NCBI GenBank assembly: GCA_013399875.1
Contig: VXAZ01008267.1
Coordinates: 1,817,141-1,881,140, forward strand
Reading direction: 5' to 3'
Length of the DNA stretch: 64,000 bases
From: Gymnorhina tibicen
Taxonomy: Eukaryota; Chordata; Aves; Passeriformes; Artamidae
Of this stretch, positions 1-11,961 are shown in pieces (position 1 is the first letter of the stretch; the number at the start of each line of letters is the position of its first letter). A program made the translations under genes and the position numbers. The notes under the pieces are model-generated. The model searched no databases. It was given only the letters and a program-made list of their open reading frames with translations, and was not told where the DNA came from.

Positions 1-215
1 TCCAGGACTCTGTCCCTTTGTGTTTTGAATATCTTCACAGGACGGAGATTGCACAACCTCTCTGGGCAAATCTGTGTCAGTGCTTGGTCACTCTGGCAGT
101 TAAAAAGTGTTTCCTGATGTTCAGAGGGACCTTTCAGTTTCTGCCCATTGCCCCTTGTGCTGTCACTGGATATCACAGGGAAGAGCGAGGTCTTCTTTGC
201 ATCCTTTACATCCTT
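1..215 (-). mobile_element. CR1 LINE 3' fragment, antisense, cut by window edge
   Basis: Segments such as CACAACCTCTCTGGGCAA, CAGTGCTTGGTCACTCTG, and CATTGCCCCTTGTGCTGTCACT follow, in order, the reverse complement of the familiar 3' part of avian CR1 elements. Divergence is substantial, so this is an old copy. The right end is approximate. Confidence 0.8.
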
Positions 216-1510
216 CTACCTTGTTGCCCTTGCATGTGTTGTTCAGACACACACACTTGCAGAATACTGCTGATAGTCAGCTCAGATCTTTTTCTGAGGT
301 TTTTGGTCATGTTTTTTCTTCTTGATTTTCTTTCTTGGATTTGCACCTCAGAAGAGGATTCCTAGCTATACATGGCTGAAAATAACAGTGTAAGGAGATC
401 TGGGAGAATTCTCCACTCCCACCTCTACCACTCCTACCTCTACTGAAAATTGGGAGCAGAACATTTTTATTGCTTGTTTTTCCACCAAGCAGCTGTATGA
501 ATTAAATGACATTTTATGATACCCTGGAGTTCCAGGACATGATACATGTCAGTGATAATAGGTATGCTAAGTTATCAAAAATTTTTTTATCCTAGAATTC
601 ATGTGCTCATTTTTGAGATATTATTTATTAAACATGATTTTTATATTATCTGTTATTTGCAGTACTTTTAATTACTAGTTCTGAATGTTTAACTTCTTAC
701 TTATCTCTCATGAAAACATATAAGAGTTTAATTTTGGCTGAGAAGTGAGCACACATTTTGCCCCTCATGTTTGGTAACTTCTTTCTGCAAATAGAGTAAA
801 AACATAATTTGCTCATTATATTTGGATAGGAGAGGTCCACTTAACAGTGTCCTGGTAGCCCCTTTTGACTCCTATATATGTTTTGGTTAAGAAATGTGTA
901 ACTTGCAGAAACCTAGGAAAGGGCAGGCCAGGTCATAACTGCTGGCATATTTTTTTTCTCTTCATGAGTCTTGGTAATTGTAGTGAGGGGATTCATTCCC
1001 CCTTGAACAGTCCAAACCTCTGATTTGGGAAGGAAGTAATAATGTTTGATAAACTTACTCTGCCATTCTAAAGCTGTGTGTTTGTGTGCATGTGTGTAGA
1101 CATGCGTGTTTGGGAATTGTGCTACTGAAGGGACTGGAGAGTCAAAACCAAGTTTGGCACCATGATAAAATGTTAATCCCATCTAATATGAATTCTGGAG
1201 TTTATTTTCTCAGCTTTGAGAAGTCATGGGTACTAATGATGCATTATCAAAGACAACAATCCAAAATACTGGATTTGTACCATGTGTCACACAGAAAAAG
1301 CTCAGTATCTGGTACAGGGAAATTAAGGTTTTAGTGGCCACCAAAGAAGTACATGAGTGTTCTTTTGGTTTTAGGTTTAATTTAAAACTAAATCTTCCTA
1401 TCAAAAGATAGTACAACTTGCCGTAAAACAGCTTGTAGTACTAACTTCTTTCCTAAGCCTGACAATGCTGAAAGTGTTCTACTGAATTGTACCACTTTAC
1501 CCACTTGATA
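216..1510. other. Non-coding, no gene seen
   Basis: AT-rich sequence between two CR1 fragments. It includes a small C-rich tandem motif near 412-443 (CCACTCCCACCTCTACCACTC) and a short TG-rich stretch near 1078-1110. Open frames here are short and show no recognisable protein. Confidence 0.7.
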
Positions 1511-1915
1511 GGAGCACCTTTCCTATGAGGACAGGCTGTGGGAGTTGGTGCTGTTAAGCCTGGAAAAGAGAAGGCTCCAGGGAGACTTTAGAGCATCTTC
1601 CAGTACTTAAGGAGGCCTACAAAAAAGCTGGAGAGAGACTTTTTGCAAGGGCATGCAGTGACAGGGCAAGGGGGAATGACTTTAAGATGAAAGAGAGTAG
1701 GTTTAGATTGGATATTAGAAAGAAAGCCTTCACCGTGAAGGTGGTGAGGTACAGGAACAAGTTGCCCAGAGAAGCTGTGGATGCCCCATCCCTGGGAGAG
1801 TTCACGTCCAGGTTGGATGGGGCTCGGAGAAACCTGGTCTAGTGGAAGGTGTCCCAGTCCATGGCAGGGGTTTGGAACTAGATGATCTTTAGGTCCCTTA
1901 TGATCCAAACCATAA
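1511..1915 (+). mobile_element. CR1 LINE 3' fragment
   Basis: Sense-orientation CR1 3' region: GGAGCACCTTTCCTATGAGG at the left, then an AGGAGGCCTACAAAAAAGCTGG-like segment, the ATTAGAAAGAAAGCCTTCAC block, GTTGCCCAGAGAAGCTGTGG, CCATCCCTGG, and the terminal GATGATCTTTAGGTCCC before 1900. It is 5'-truncated as is usual for CR1. Reverse-strand open frames here are non-functional. Confidence 0.9.
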
Positions 1916-4900
1916 GCCACATGGTTTCATAGCTAACTATTCACTGTAAGCTTTTATCAGCAAGTAGTCTGGAAAAGATGCAGATTTTAACTGATATTCC
2001 ACATATTTTTATATGTGTAGTAAATGCATTAAATTATTGGTGTTATTAAAATTAATTTGAGGATCAAATTTTAAAATGTGCTAACCCTGTTTCTAGTGCA
2101 GAGAGATCTACCAGGTTCTAAAGAAACCACTTAAGTCATAGAGGATTCTTCTTCTTACTCATGATATGAAACACTGAGTCACAGTTTTCAGTATTTTAAT
2201 GGGCAGGCATCTCTACACTCTTCTGCTTTTTTCAGGAGTTGGTGTTGGTTTTCTCTGTCTGATGATAGTTTTTGTTCTTTAAATCAGAAGTTTTCTTTGC
2301 ATTAAAAAGAAAATATTCTGTGAGTAATGTTGGTTATATTTACCTGCGATATGCTGAGTATCTTTCTTTTTGGAGTGTTACTCAGTTGTCCTGAGAAGTT
2401 GAAACATGTTTTTAGAAGAATGGGGCCTTAATAAACAGGGAGAGAAGATATAGTGAGGTCCTTTAGTGGACAAATACTTGATGGTTTGCCATGCTTAATT
2501 GCCTACTAGTCTTGTGTTTGGTGAAATAACAACCATGTGGACTATGTACAAGAACAACTGTTGTCTGAGATACTGAAAATAGACCAGTTGATCAATTTAC
2601 CACTCGTAACTCTAGCCGTACAGTAGGTATTTTCAGGGACCTGCTTTATAATGGCCTTTCTCTGTTCCAAAGTTTTGTACTATTACTATGTGTTGAGATA
2701 AAGGATAGATTGTGAAGATAAAATGCACAGTGGAGAGGTCTGTGTTCTCAAACAGAATCTGAGGCTACTTTTTATTTCCTGATTTCTATTCTGGTCAGAA
2801 TCGCATGGGTCTGGCATCATTGCTTCTGTCAGCTACTTATTACTGTGGGATATAATAATTTTTCCTTAGTGTATGCAGAATGTGCATCTGCTTAGCTTTC
2901 TATGCTGGAAATATACATTTCTAATTCTGCATTGAATTTTATGGTTGTGTTGGAAAAGGACAGTATAGAATAGTTTCCTGAAATAATCCTTCAGGATCCA
3001 AATATTCCATGCTGGCCGATCCGCAGGAATTTCCTTTTCATTGAAATCTTTCCCTATCCATCTGTCTTCATGTCTTCCCCTGAGAATAAAAAGAGTGTTA
3101 GTAAATAGAAGGAAGACCTTTTCTGTTTGTTTATTACTGCCAGGGCATCTCCTTGTATGCATCTTGAGCTCAGTGGTTTACACTGACTGTGCTTTAAATT
3201 TCTTTTTGTTGCACCTTGAACAATGAAGGTCTGTTTTACACCCAGGAGTTCAAAGTACTTTGAATTCTGATTTTTGAGAACAATGAACTAATTCAGAAGT
3301 CATCCCATTGCTCCCATGCTTCCAAACCTTACCCAGAAGAATGAAAACTGATTCTCCATAAGAGGCTGGTAGATTTGCTGGTTCCCTTGGGACGCAGGCA
3401 AGGCGACAGACCTGAAGCCTCTCAGTTACAGCAGGCTCCTTATTGCAGGTGCACTGAGCTCCTGGTTTCTGCGATGCCAGAGCCATTGCCCTAAGTCACT
3501 CAGGTGCAGAAAGGGCAGGGTAACGTGAAATTAGCACACTGAGAGATGTTCTCTGCTCTGCCAGTTAACAGCATGATGTCTGCAGGGCAGGGACATGAGA
3601 GAGGCTGTGTCAGGAATTCTGGATTTATGCAGGATTTGAAGCTGTGAACTAACAGAGATCTTTGCACTGGCAGTTGATCACTGCGGGGTGCTTTCTGGTG
3701 ACAAAGGAAATACATTCCTACCTGTTTTGCCAGAACAACATTTACCTGATGCAGGCCACAAGCTTTCCATGCTCAGACCATTGTACATGCTATTGTCAGT
3801 GTTGCATCTTGTGCCCAGAAACAAGAGGGTAGTGCTGAGTCTGCATGTGAAAATTAGATTAGAGCTTGATGTCCATATATGAGATTTGTTTTTATCTGGA
3901 GTTCCCAGTTACACACAAGCACCAGTTTGAGACCTTCTGATTTTGTCATATGCATTAGGAGTACCTTTTTTTTTTTTTAGAATTGGCCTGACAGCTCAGG
4001 ATGTTTTCATATAGCTTTTTCATCTCTCATTCACACCTTCAAGACATTCTGAATGTTATGAGTGGTGCAGAGTCAACTGAGTGCTAATTTCTCATTTCTC
4101 AGCTTAAACAGACTGCTTTGTTCAGGTGCCTTTGCTAGGAAAAGTATGCTTCTAGATCATTCTTCCTGGGAGCCTGAGGCCACCCACCAACATTCAGTCC
4201 TTGAACTTCAGCAGAAGTAATAATTTAATGTTTTCAAGCAGTTCAATTTGATTACCAAGAACCAAATATGCACTTATCCTTGTCTTGTCAAATGGGGCAT
4301 GATCTAGCCTGTACACTAATTACATTGGTACAACAAAATACTCTTATTTGTGGCTGCCTAAGGATATAAGCATGAATTAATATAGCAAATACTATTTAAT
4401 AACTGATAGAGTCTAGGAAAAGGATAGTTGCTACAAAATCCCTGTCTGATCCTTCTAGCTATATGTATAAGGAAGCATGACAATCCCTGAAAAGAGTCAA
4501 AAACTTTTGAGGAAAATTTTGAATGATACAAGGTCAAAATCTCAAATTTGCAGTTAAATTTTTCAAAGTAAAACTTGAAACCAGAAGAAAAAAATCCGTT
4601 AAAAAAGTAACTGCTTTGTTCAATTTTGCAGGTTGCTTTCACTTGTTTAAATTTTTTCTGGTTTTGCAGTGTATTCAAATATATTACTTTAGTTTTTTGC
4701 AGTAGATATGTTTTTAATTTTAAAAAGGCACTTAGTTATTTTTGCCAGGAAAATGGTTAAAAATTATTTCTCTGTATTCTAGTAGAAGGAAAACCAAAGA
4801 TATGATAAACTCACATTTTAGATTCTAGAAGTTATCAACTTTTCATTTTGAGAGACAAGAGTTGTATACAGCATTTTTATTTCAGCCTAACTACAGTAAA

Positions 4901-5742
4901 ACCAGTGGCATATTTTTCTTGAGATATAATTGATTTAGAACTGCAGGATGTGACTAGAAGGAAAAATAAAAAAGTGTTACCATTACACTAGTTAGAAAGA
5001 GGAAAGAAAGACCATTTTGTATGAAAGTCTCAGAGGGAAATCCGAAGCGAATGAAAAATTTCTCAGGTTGCAATATCTTTCTTTTCTTTCTTTTTTTTCC
5101 TTTTTTTTTTTCTTTAGACAGTAAACATCCCAAACCATTTACAAGAGGTGTGGCAGGCAGGAATTACTCAGCTTATAAGCACCCTTCAAAAGAGTGAAAA
5201 CAAAGAAACCTGCACTCTTAGGTTAACCTAGAAAAGTTGAACCTAAAGTTCTTTCTTTTCCTCTTATACCTAGGCAGTCCGGGAGGAGAATGTTAACCAC
5301 TGGTCCCTAGCAGCGTATCCTGACTTCTGATCACTTACATTGAAGAAAAACACCCATTTCAGAGAGAGTGCAAGACTGTGTGAAAGTAGAAAATACCACA
5401 CCCCACCTTAAAAAAAGGTAAGAAAGGTTTTTTTGCTGATCCTTTAACACTGGAAGTGGTGTCTTCATTTAACAATTCATTATGATGAAGGCAGAAGTGA
5501 AAATTTAGATAATAATTGAACACTAAAATATTTTTTTAACCTGCATATTCTATCTTAGAAAAAAGGATTCTTTTTGTGTAGAAGAAAGAATGTAATGCAT
5601 GTGTTCCTGAGCTTAAAACTTGTTTTGTAGCTTTTGCTTGTATTTTGGAAAAAAAAAATACTGTGAAAACCAGAAAACCAGTGCTTTCATGTCAAGCACT
5701 GAAGTTACTCTTAGCCATGCAAAGTTTTATGTAGTCTCCAGT
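1916..5742. other. Non-coding upstream sequence
   Basis: AT-rich unique sequence without a recognisable gene. It holds the pyrimidine tract at 5076-5117 and a possible untranslated exon around 5274-5417. Otherwise nothing supported. Confidence 0.7.
5076..5117 (+). repeat. Long pyrimidine tract ending in TTTAG
   Basis: T-rich tract with scattered C (5076-5115) followed directly by AG. It is low-complexity sequence, but it also has the form of a strong splice acceptor; see the related finding about a possible untranslated exon. Confidence 0.85.
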
Positions 5743-6124
5743 TGTGGTGGTTTAGGCCAAATTCAGGGAAACGTCCAAAAGGAACGTCTCCTCAAAGGAA
5801 GGCAGGTTACAAACCACCCCTCCCCCCAACCGGGTTTGGGAAAAACAAATTTTCCTTGGAGGAAAGTGAAGGAGAAAATAAAACTATTTATTTAACGAAC
5901 ACACAGGAAAATAATAATATTAAGGCTAAATAATAAAATCTCGCTCTGGCTGTGGAGAGAAAACCTGAAAGATTTTAGAGTCCTTCTGTGGGTGCGGTCT
6001 CTCTCCTCCTCCTCGGAGCTGGGTCGGCGTGGGGGCCCCCCCCTCCAGGCCGGTGGAAGGTCCCCTGGTGGGGTTCTGATGTTCTGGTGTTCCGAACAAG
6101 TCCAGAAGAGAAGAAGGGAAAAAG
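5743..6124 (+). mobile_element. Probable solo LTR of a passerine endogenous retrovirus, incomplete
   Basis: The block begins TGTGGTGGTTTAGGCC, the typical start of several songbird LTR families as I recognise them, and differs sharply from its surroundings: C-rich and G-rich runs, CG dinucleotides, and AATAAA signals (near 5877 and 5932) within an AT-rich segment. No gag, pol or env coding sequence flanks it, so it is a solo or truncated LTR. The 3' end is uncertain because an ambiguous base (6125) follows; no target-site duplication could be identified. Orientation is inferred from the TG start. Confidence 0.6.
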
Positions 6125-6125
6125 N
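6125..6125. other. Ambiguous base (N), possible collapsed gap
   Basis: A single n interrupts the sequence at the presumed 3' side of the LTR, immediately after a purine-rich run. It may hide missing LTR sequence. Confidence 0.95.
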
Positions 6126-9100
6126 TCTACCATGCAATTCTTATTTTGCAAAGACATACCAGCATGTTTGTAGAATACTGCTGCTGGGAATTAGTGCTAA
6201 GGAGTAATTCTGCCATTTGTGCTTTCATCAGAACAGATCTGCACTATTTGCCTTTCTGCTGGGTTTTGGATTGGCTGGTTATTTGCAAAATATTTACAAC
6301 TCTACTTCCCTAGATGCTTCAGTTCTGAAATGTATTGGAAGAAGCTGAAAACAGTTAAAACATACTGTACTCTGCGTGTTTCCTCTGAAAGTGGAGTTAC
6401 AGCAGAAGAGGATTTTTTCCATTCAGGTTTTCTCCCCCCCGACTTTCTTTTTTTGTTCTGGGGAGAATGTTGAAATTCCGAGCTATAGTTCATAATTTCT
6501 TGCTATACCGGTCATTCTATCATGTGGTTCCAGGACAAATGTGTTCATAACGTTTGTGAATGCCCTACTCTACTCCACATATGTTTAAATTTTGATTTGA
6601 AGTCTATCTAATGTAGAAATGCAGTCTTTGCTTTTGCACAAAGCAGTGTGATTCTTCTGTTTGAAGTTACTGTTGTGGTTTTAGAGAATCTGTGCTGTCT
6701 AACCCATATCACCTTGTAAATTCAAAAGATTATTGGTTACCTAAAAGTCCTGACTTGTGACTGCCTTGCCAAAATGTACGTTTGGTTGGTGTGTTATGTG
6801 GCAAGAGAATAAATGACAAGTAAATATCACTGACAACTCTTGTGAAATGATCAGTTGAAATATATTGGCTTGCTGCTAAAGAAACAAACATTCTGTTTTC
6901 TTGAGATAGTCATAGTAATTTTGACATTTTTCTACCATAAAAACCTACTATACCTCAGCTGAGGGTACAAACTTGTTTGTGAAATACCTGTTTGTGAGAT
7001 GGTGTCTGTTAATGCATAATGGGCAGGACATGTTCTTATTTCTTCAAAGCAGAAAGGTAAGGTGGTGTGCCACCACCAATGGAAAATGCTCTGTGACTGC
7101 AGGATGCTTCCTACCTGCTCTCTCTAACCTCATATTTCTGTGCCATTTGTATATAAGGATTACAGAAGCTGAATTATCTTCTCTTTCCCTTGAAAAGACT
7201 TAATCTTTGCAAGCAATACAGCCTTTTTCAAATAGCACATTTTATATTTTGCCAAGAAAGATACAATACCCATTGACTTAAAATACAGATGTTCAAAGAA
7301 CAGTCTATGAGGGTGCTCAGGTACAATATCATCTCTAGATTGACTAATACAAATTTCATAAATAAAATATGCAAGATACATATTTCTGTATAGAATTTGC
7401 ATATAGTATTTCTTCCAAGAGAATTAAAGCTAGGTTGTTTTTCTGACAGCGTACCCAGTGTTCTTTCATAACCCACCCACATATCCTGTTGTTAGAATAT
7501 TCTGCTTTTTATTGCAGAAAAAGTCCAAACGTTTTTTAGAAATAATTTGCACTGTTAGCAGAGATTTTACCTAATCCATGAGATTCTCTTTAAATCATTT
7601 TTGAATGTAGTGTTAGTCAATTTTTGAACAAGTTTATTGAAGTCTAATATTTTGGTCTTTTTCTAATGCAGACAATTTTTTTTCTAGTTCATTCTACTAT
7701 TTCACATTTTCTAAGCTAAAATGCTTATGGCTTCAGACTCATATTTACTGGTGATCCCACCCATCTTCTCCAGAGATTTCAGTTCTTCAGTTTTCCTTTA
7801 ATGCATTTTCCTTCAAAGCTTTTTTTTTTCATTCTTCAAATGAAAGTGGAAAAACAGGTAATCCTTGTTCTTCTATATTCTATTAAAGTTCTTTTTTTTT
7901 TCATTTATATCATCCAAAGTTTTTCCCCCTTTATTCTGCATTTTCTTGTTCTCCTGATTTTGCTTCTCCTGTTCTTTAGATTTGCCCAGTTCAGATTTCT
8001 TTCTTACAACACCTGATGACTATCGATACATTTGATTGTGTCCTTTCAGCCACTTCAGAGGAAGTACTAGCAACAGAGATTTTCTGAAATGAGTCACTGT
8101 TCAGTAACCAGCTATGCAAATAATGTATTTCTTATTTTAATGAAGAGGAGGTCCTGCCAAGAAGACAGAGACCTTGGTTTAGTCAACGTTATGTTGTAGC
8201 ATTTGTTCATGATTCATTTTCTAGATTTTTAGACTTCTCTTGTGTTATTCTTGCAATGAATTTTAGTGATAAACCTTGACATGAAAACTCCCTTGATTTC
8301 AGAACCCTCTACATATTAATGTGAATGAATTGATTGTCTTCTCAAATTTAAAATCACAAAACCAGCCAGGAAGTCTTTCACTGTAAATGGACTCTGACTT
8401 CATGCTCTTCTGCAATTCAGCCTTCACTTGTTTTTGTGTAGAACAGTGTCATGTCCTCATTCTAGCAGTGAGGGAGTGACCCCACACACCTGAGAAAGTT
8501 GCTTATTCAGTCCATGGTTTGTTCATCTGGTGCCTCTGGCTGTGCAGGACTGGGACCTGGGGTAGCAGAGCTCAGCTGGATGCTCCATCCTTACACCACA
8601 TGGAAAACTCCTCTAAAAAACTCACCTGTGCTTACCATAGCCACACCTGTCTGCCTTGTGGCCCTCCCCAGTGTTGTACTTAGAAAGAATCTGTGCCTTT
8701 GTTGCCTCCATGACCTGAGAAGAACAACCAAGAAGATGGCCTGAGAGTCACAGCAATCTGAAATGATGTTCACTGTTCCATGGAAAGTATTTTCTGACAT
8801 GCAATTAATTAGTAAGTTCAGCATATCACACCATCTGCAGAACATTGCAGCAGGAGTTGAAAACTGGGGTGGTTACATCCATCTGCTGATTGTTATAGGG
8901 CAATAATTACAGTAAAAATGCTCAAGATTTTGATGATCTGAAGCCGATACTGTAAATATCCAGTACTTGTTTCATATACCATTTGGGAAATCTCCTGTTT
9001 GGAGGTATCTCTCTCTGTGGCCATCACATAGGGAACTGGAGGTTACCAGCTTCTGAGTCTGGGCACCTAGTCCTCCTCTTGATAAGAGTTGTGAGAGCCA

Positions 9101-11830
9101 TGCCTAATATTTACCAAGCTGGCGACCAGTAAGGTTTTGGAGGTTGAGAGATTCGGCTTTTGTTAACTATTACTGGCAGGAAAGTGGAAGGGCAGTAAGT
9201 AGATCTGTTATAACATGGAAGCTACACCTGACAATTTTGGGATCTTCCAGAGAGCCTGGAGAGAGTGAAGCAAAAGGCTCAACCTCCTTCTACAGAATTT
9301 TCCTCTGAAACATAATACTGTCATGCTGAAGAGGAGGGTTATAGTTGACGAACTCCTTTTGAAATAATGGGATGACAACTCTAAATAAAACAACAATGAA
9401 CAAAATAAGTTGTCATGTCACATTTTACGTGTTGCTTTATCCTCCCAATATGTAACAGAACTGGTTCTGCTCCTCGAGGGAGCTACCCAGTATGCAAGAA
9501 CTTGTCTTGCTAATTTTGCAATAGTTTTTTCTGCTTTTACTTCTTTTGGATAAGATCGATGGCATATTTATGTTAAAATCAGAGCAGAATTTATATTCAG
9601 CCTCTAAATGCCTGTATGTTTTTGAACATTTTGTGCTTAATACAGAATAAGAGCTTTAGGAAAATGAATATAATATGTTCTAAGGCAGAGCTAATTCTTG
9701 TGAAGTGGTTTGATTGCAATAGCATAGCTTGATTCTAATTAAATCTGTTTTTTCTTTCAGTCACAAAATTATAATTGGAATTGAAATTCCTTTTTCCTAA
9801 TTAGATTGACTAATTCTAAACAAGATTTCCATGCTCACCAGAAGTATTTTGGAGCAGTTTATATCTTAAAATGGGGTCCAAACTGTGAAACTCGGTGATT
9901 CTTGAGTTTTTTCAATGTGTTCTGAATTTCTTTTGACAAGCCAATATTTTCACAAGGCCAGGAATCATGTTTGCAAAATTAGGATTAGTTGCTGTTTTGG
10001 TTGTTATTTTTGTGATCTTGCTGACGACAATTGATTCAGGTTTAGTAATTCTGTAGACTACATAGTTTTAATTTCTTCTATGCTGAATTCTGAGAGAATA
10101 TCAATGAAGAGTACTGTAGGAAAAATTATCTGAGGCCAAAAGGTGATTTATGCTTCCTGTAGTACTTTTAGAACTGGGTCAATTAAAGGATTCCCTATGG
10201 TTATATTTTTTTCATTGCTGCTCCCACATTACAGTTTCAAAGTTTAAATTTGCATCTTGAGAGTACTTAGGAATTCAGGTTTGTAGGATTAGGACAGGAA
10301 AAATTGACACAAATCCTGACTTGACTTTGCTAATGTGATATATGTGTTTATGATGTCCTGCCTTAGGCATCTGACAGTGGCTAAATAATCTTAGAAAAGT
10401 CAGGAAAAGACACTCAGATGCTTAATTTTAATATGATTTAGTGCTTTCTTGAGCTGAAAGCTCACTATAACCCTGGGCTTCAGTGTCTGACTAGGATGGA
10501 GAGAAGTAAAGTTCTTCAGGAAATTCTAAACAGAAAAGAAACCTAAGTATTTATGAGAGATAATTATAAAACATCACGTTGAATGGTTATGGCAGTGGTC
10601 TGACTATCTGATCTATATTCAAAGACTTAAAATTCCCTGTGACCTTCCTCCACTCCATCCAAATGAATCTCTCAGCTGAAATGCAGCTCAGAGACTTAGG
10701 CAGCTTTTAAAAAGCTTCTTGGAGATGTGTGCTGTCATGAACTGAGAGTAGACAGAGGTGTCTTCAAGACAAGGTCCTTCTTCAGCTCCATCGTCTTTAT
10801 CATTAGGTCATTAGAAGGGGAGCCGAACTCTCCTGTGGTTGTTGGATAATTTATCCCGCCGTAGGATCCTGCTGAAGTGAATAATTTTTGTTGATAAAAC
10901 TCAGGTAAAACAATATCATATAGTGCTGGTTTGTGTCTTACTTAGTTTCTATATTGCATATATTGTTGTCTAAAAGTGAGACTTCTTCCCAAAAACAAAG
11001 AATGGTTCTGCAGATGAAGCAAGAGTACAAAAGATACATAACTCATTGGCAAATTTCCCTAGAAAAGCTCTTCAAGGACTTTAAAACTGTTATTTTAATC
11101 TGACTATATTTTACAGAAGGACAAATCCTGTAATTATTAATGGCTGTCGCATTTTCAGATCTAGAAGATACAATGTGACATTATAATGCTCCTATGTAAC
11201 GTAGGTAGTAAAGAGTATTTTATTGAGCCTATTAATGTAGTTGTTCATTCTTTGGTGAAATTTAGAGTATGGAAAACATGCAACTAAATAATGTAATCTG
11301 AAGAAAATAATCTCTTGTAAATCCTTGTGCTTCTGCAGCATTCAGGTAACTAATACAGTGCTTATACTATAATACTGTTTAATACTATCAAGCTATCTAA
11401 TACAGTGTTCATGTATGGCACTATTTGTTTATTGTGTAAAATATAAATACTACTTGTAATTTAAAGTATTTATTAAATAAATATATGTTATTAGTTTCCA
11501 TTATTGATCAGAGCAATGAATGCAGACAGTAAGAAGAAAAACATGTCCTGTACAATGTGAGTTTCTTATTACAGAGTTCTGTGATTCCTTGGAGATTTGA
11601 TTTACCGGTACTTGTTATGAAGCACAGTTTTAATTTTCACATATTAAAGACCTCTAATGTAATGTAATGGCTGTTGTATTCTTACAATGCTTCTATTCCA
11701 TAGTTCCAAAACAGCCTAAAATGTAAGACACTTTAGTGCATGATTTAAAGATAAGGGAGAATTTACCTTGTGTTTGATTTCAAAATCTCAGTGGTTATAT
11801 AAATGTGTTGTGCTATATTTCTTGTTTCAG
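6126..11830. other. Non-coding sequence before CRACD exon 1, probably 5'-UTR intron
   Basis: AT-rich, no recognisable coding or repeat element. Because exon 1 starts with a splice acceptor, this is probably intron between an untranslated upstream exon and the start-codon exon. No open frame in it looks like a known protein. Confidence 0.65.
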
Positions 11831-11961
11831 TAACATTGGAAAAAAGGCCTAAAAACCAAACCCAAACCCAAACCAAAAACTCCCACAAAAAAACATGGCT
11901 GCAGCTGAAAGTGATACTAACCAAAATGTTCAGTCTGAGGTACTGGGTACTGATGATTCAG
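11831..11961 (+). CDS. CRACD: CRACD exon 1 (predicted): leader and start codon, coding from 11895
   Basis: Coding part 11895-11961 gives 22 codons plus one base (MAAAESDTNQNVQSEVLGTD then DS). The acceptor is a good one (TTTCTTGTTTCAG ending at 11830). The ATG sits in a strong context (A at -3, G at +4), and an in-frame TAA lies at 11850-11852, so this is the first Met in its frame. The donor is CAG|GTACTG at 11962, weak after the first three intron bases. The single leftover G plus AC at 36915 makes an Asp codon, giving ...DDS-DKKKAGKF. The paralogue CRACDL, as I recall it, has a comparable LGEDS-like stretch just before its lysine block, which supports the join. The leader between 11850 and 11894 is almost only A and C, hence probably unstructured. 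The acceptor implies at least one more exon upstream. The alternative is a chance match, since the donor is poor. Confidence 0.72.

Noticed and set aside
1588..1920. 110-codon minus-strand frame
   Set aside because: It is the antisense of a CR1 3' fragment.
5892..6207. Short frames across the LTR
   Set aside because: They cross the ambiguous base and are LTR sequence, which is not expected to encode protein.
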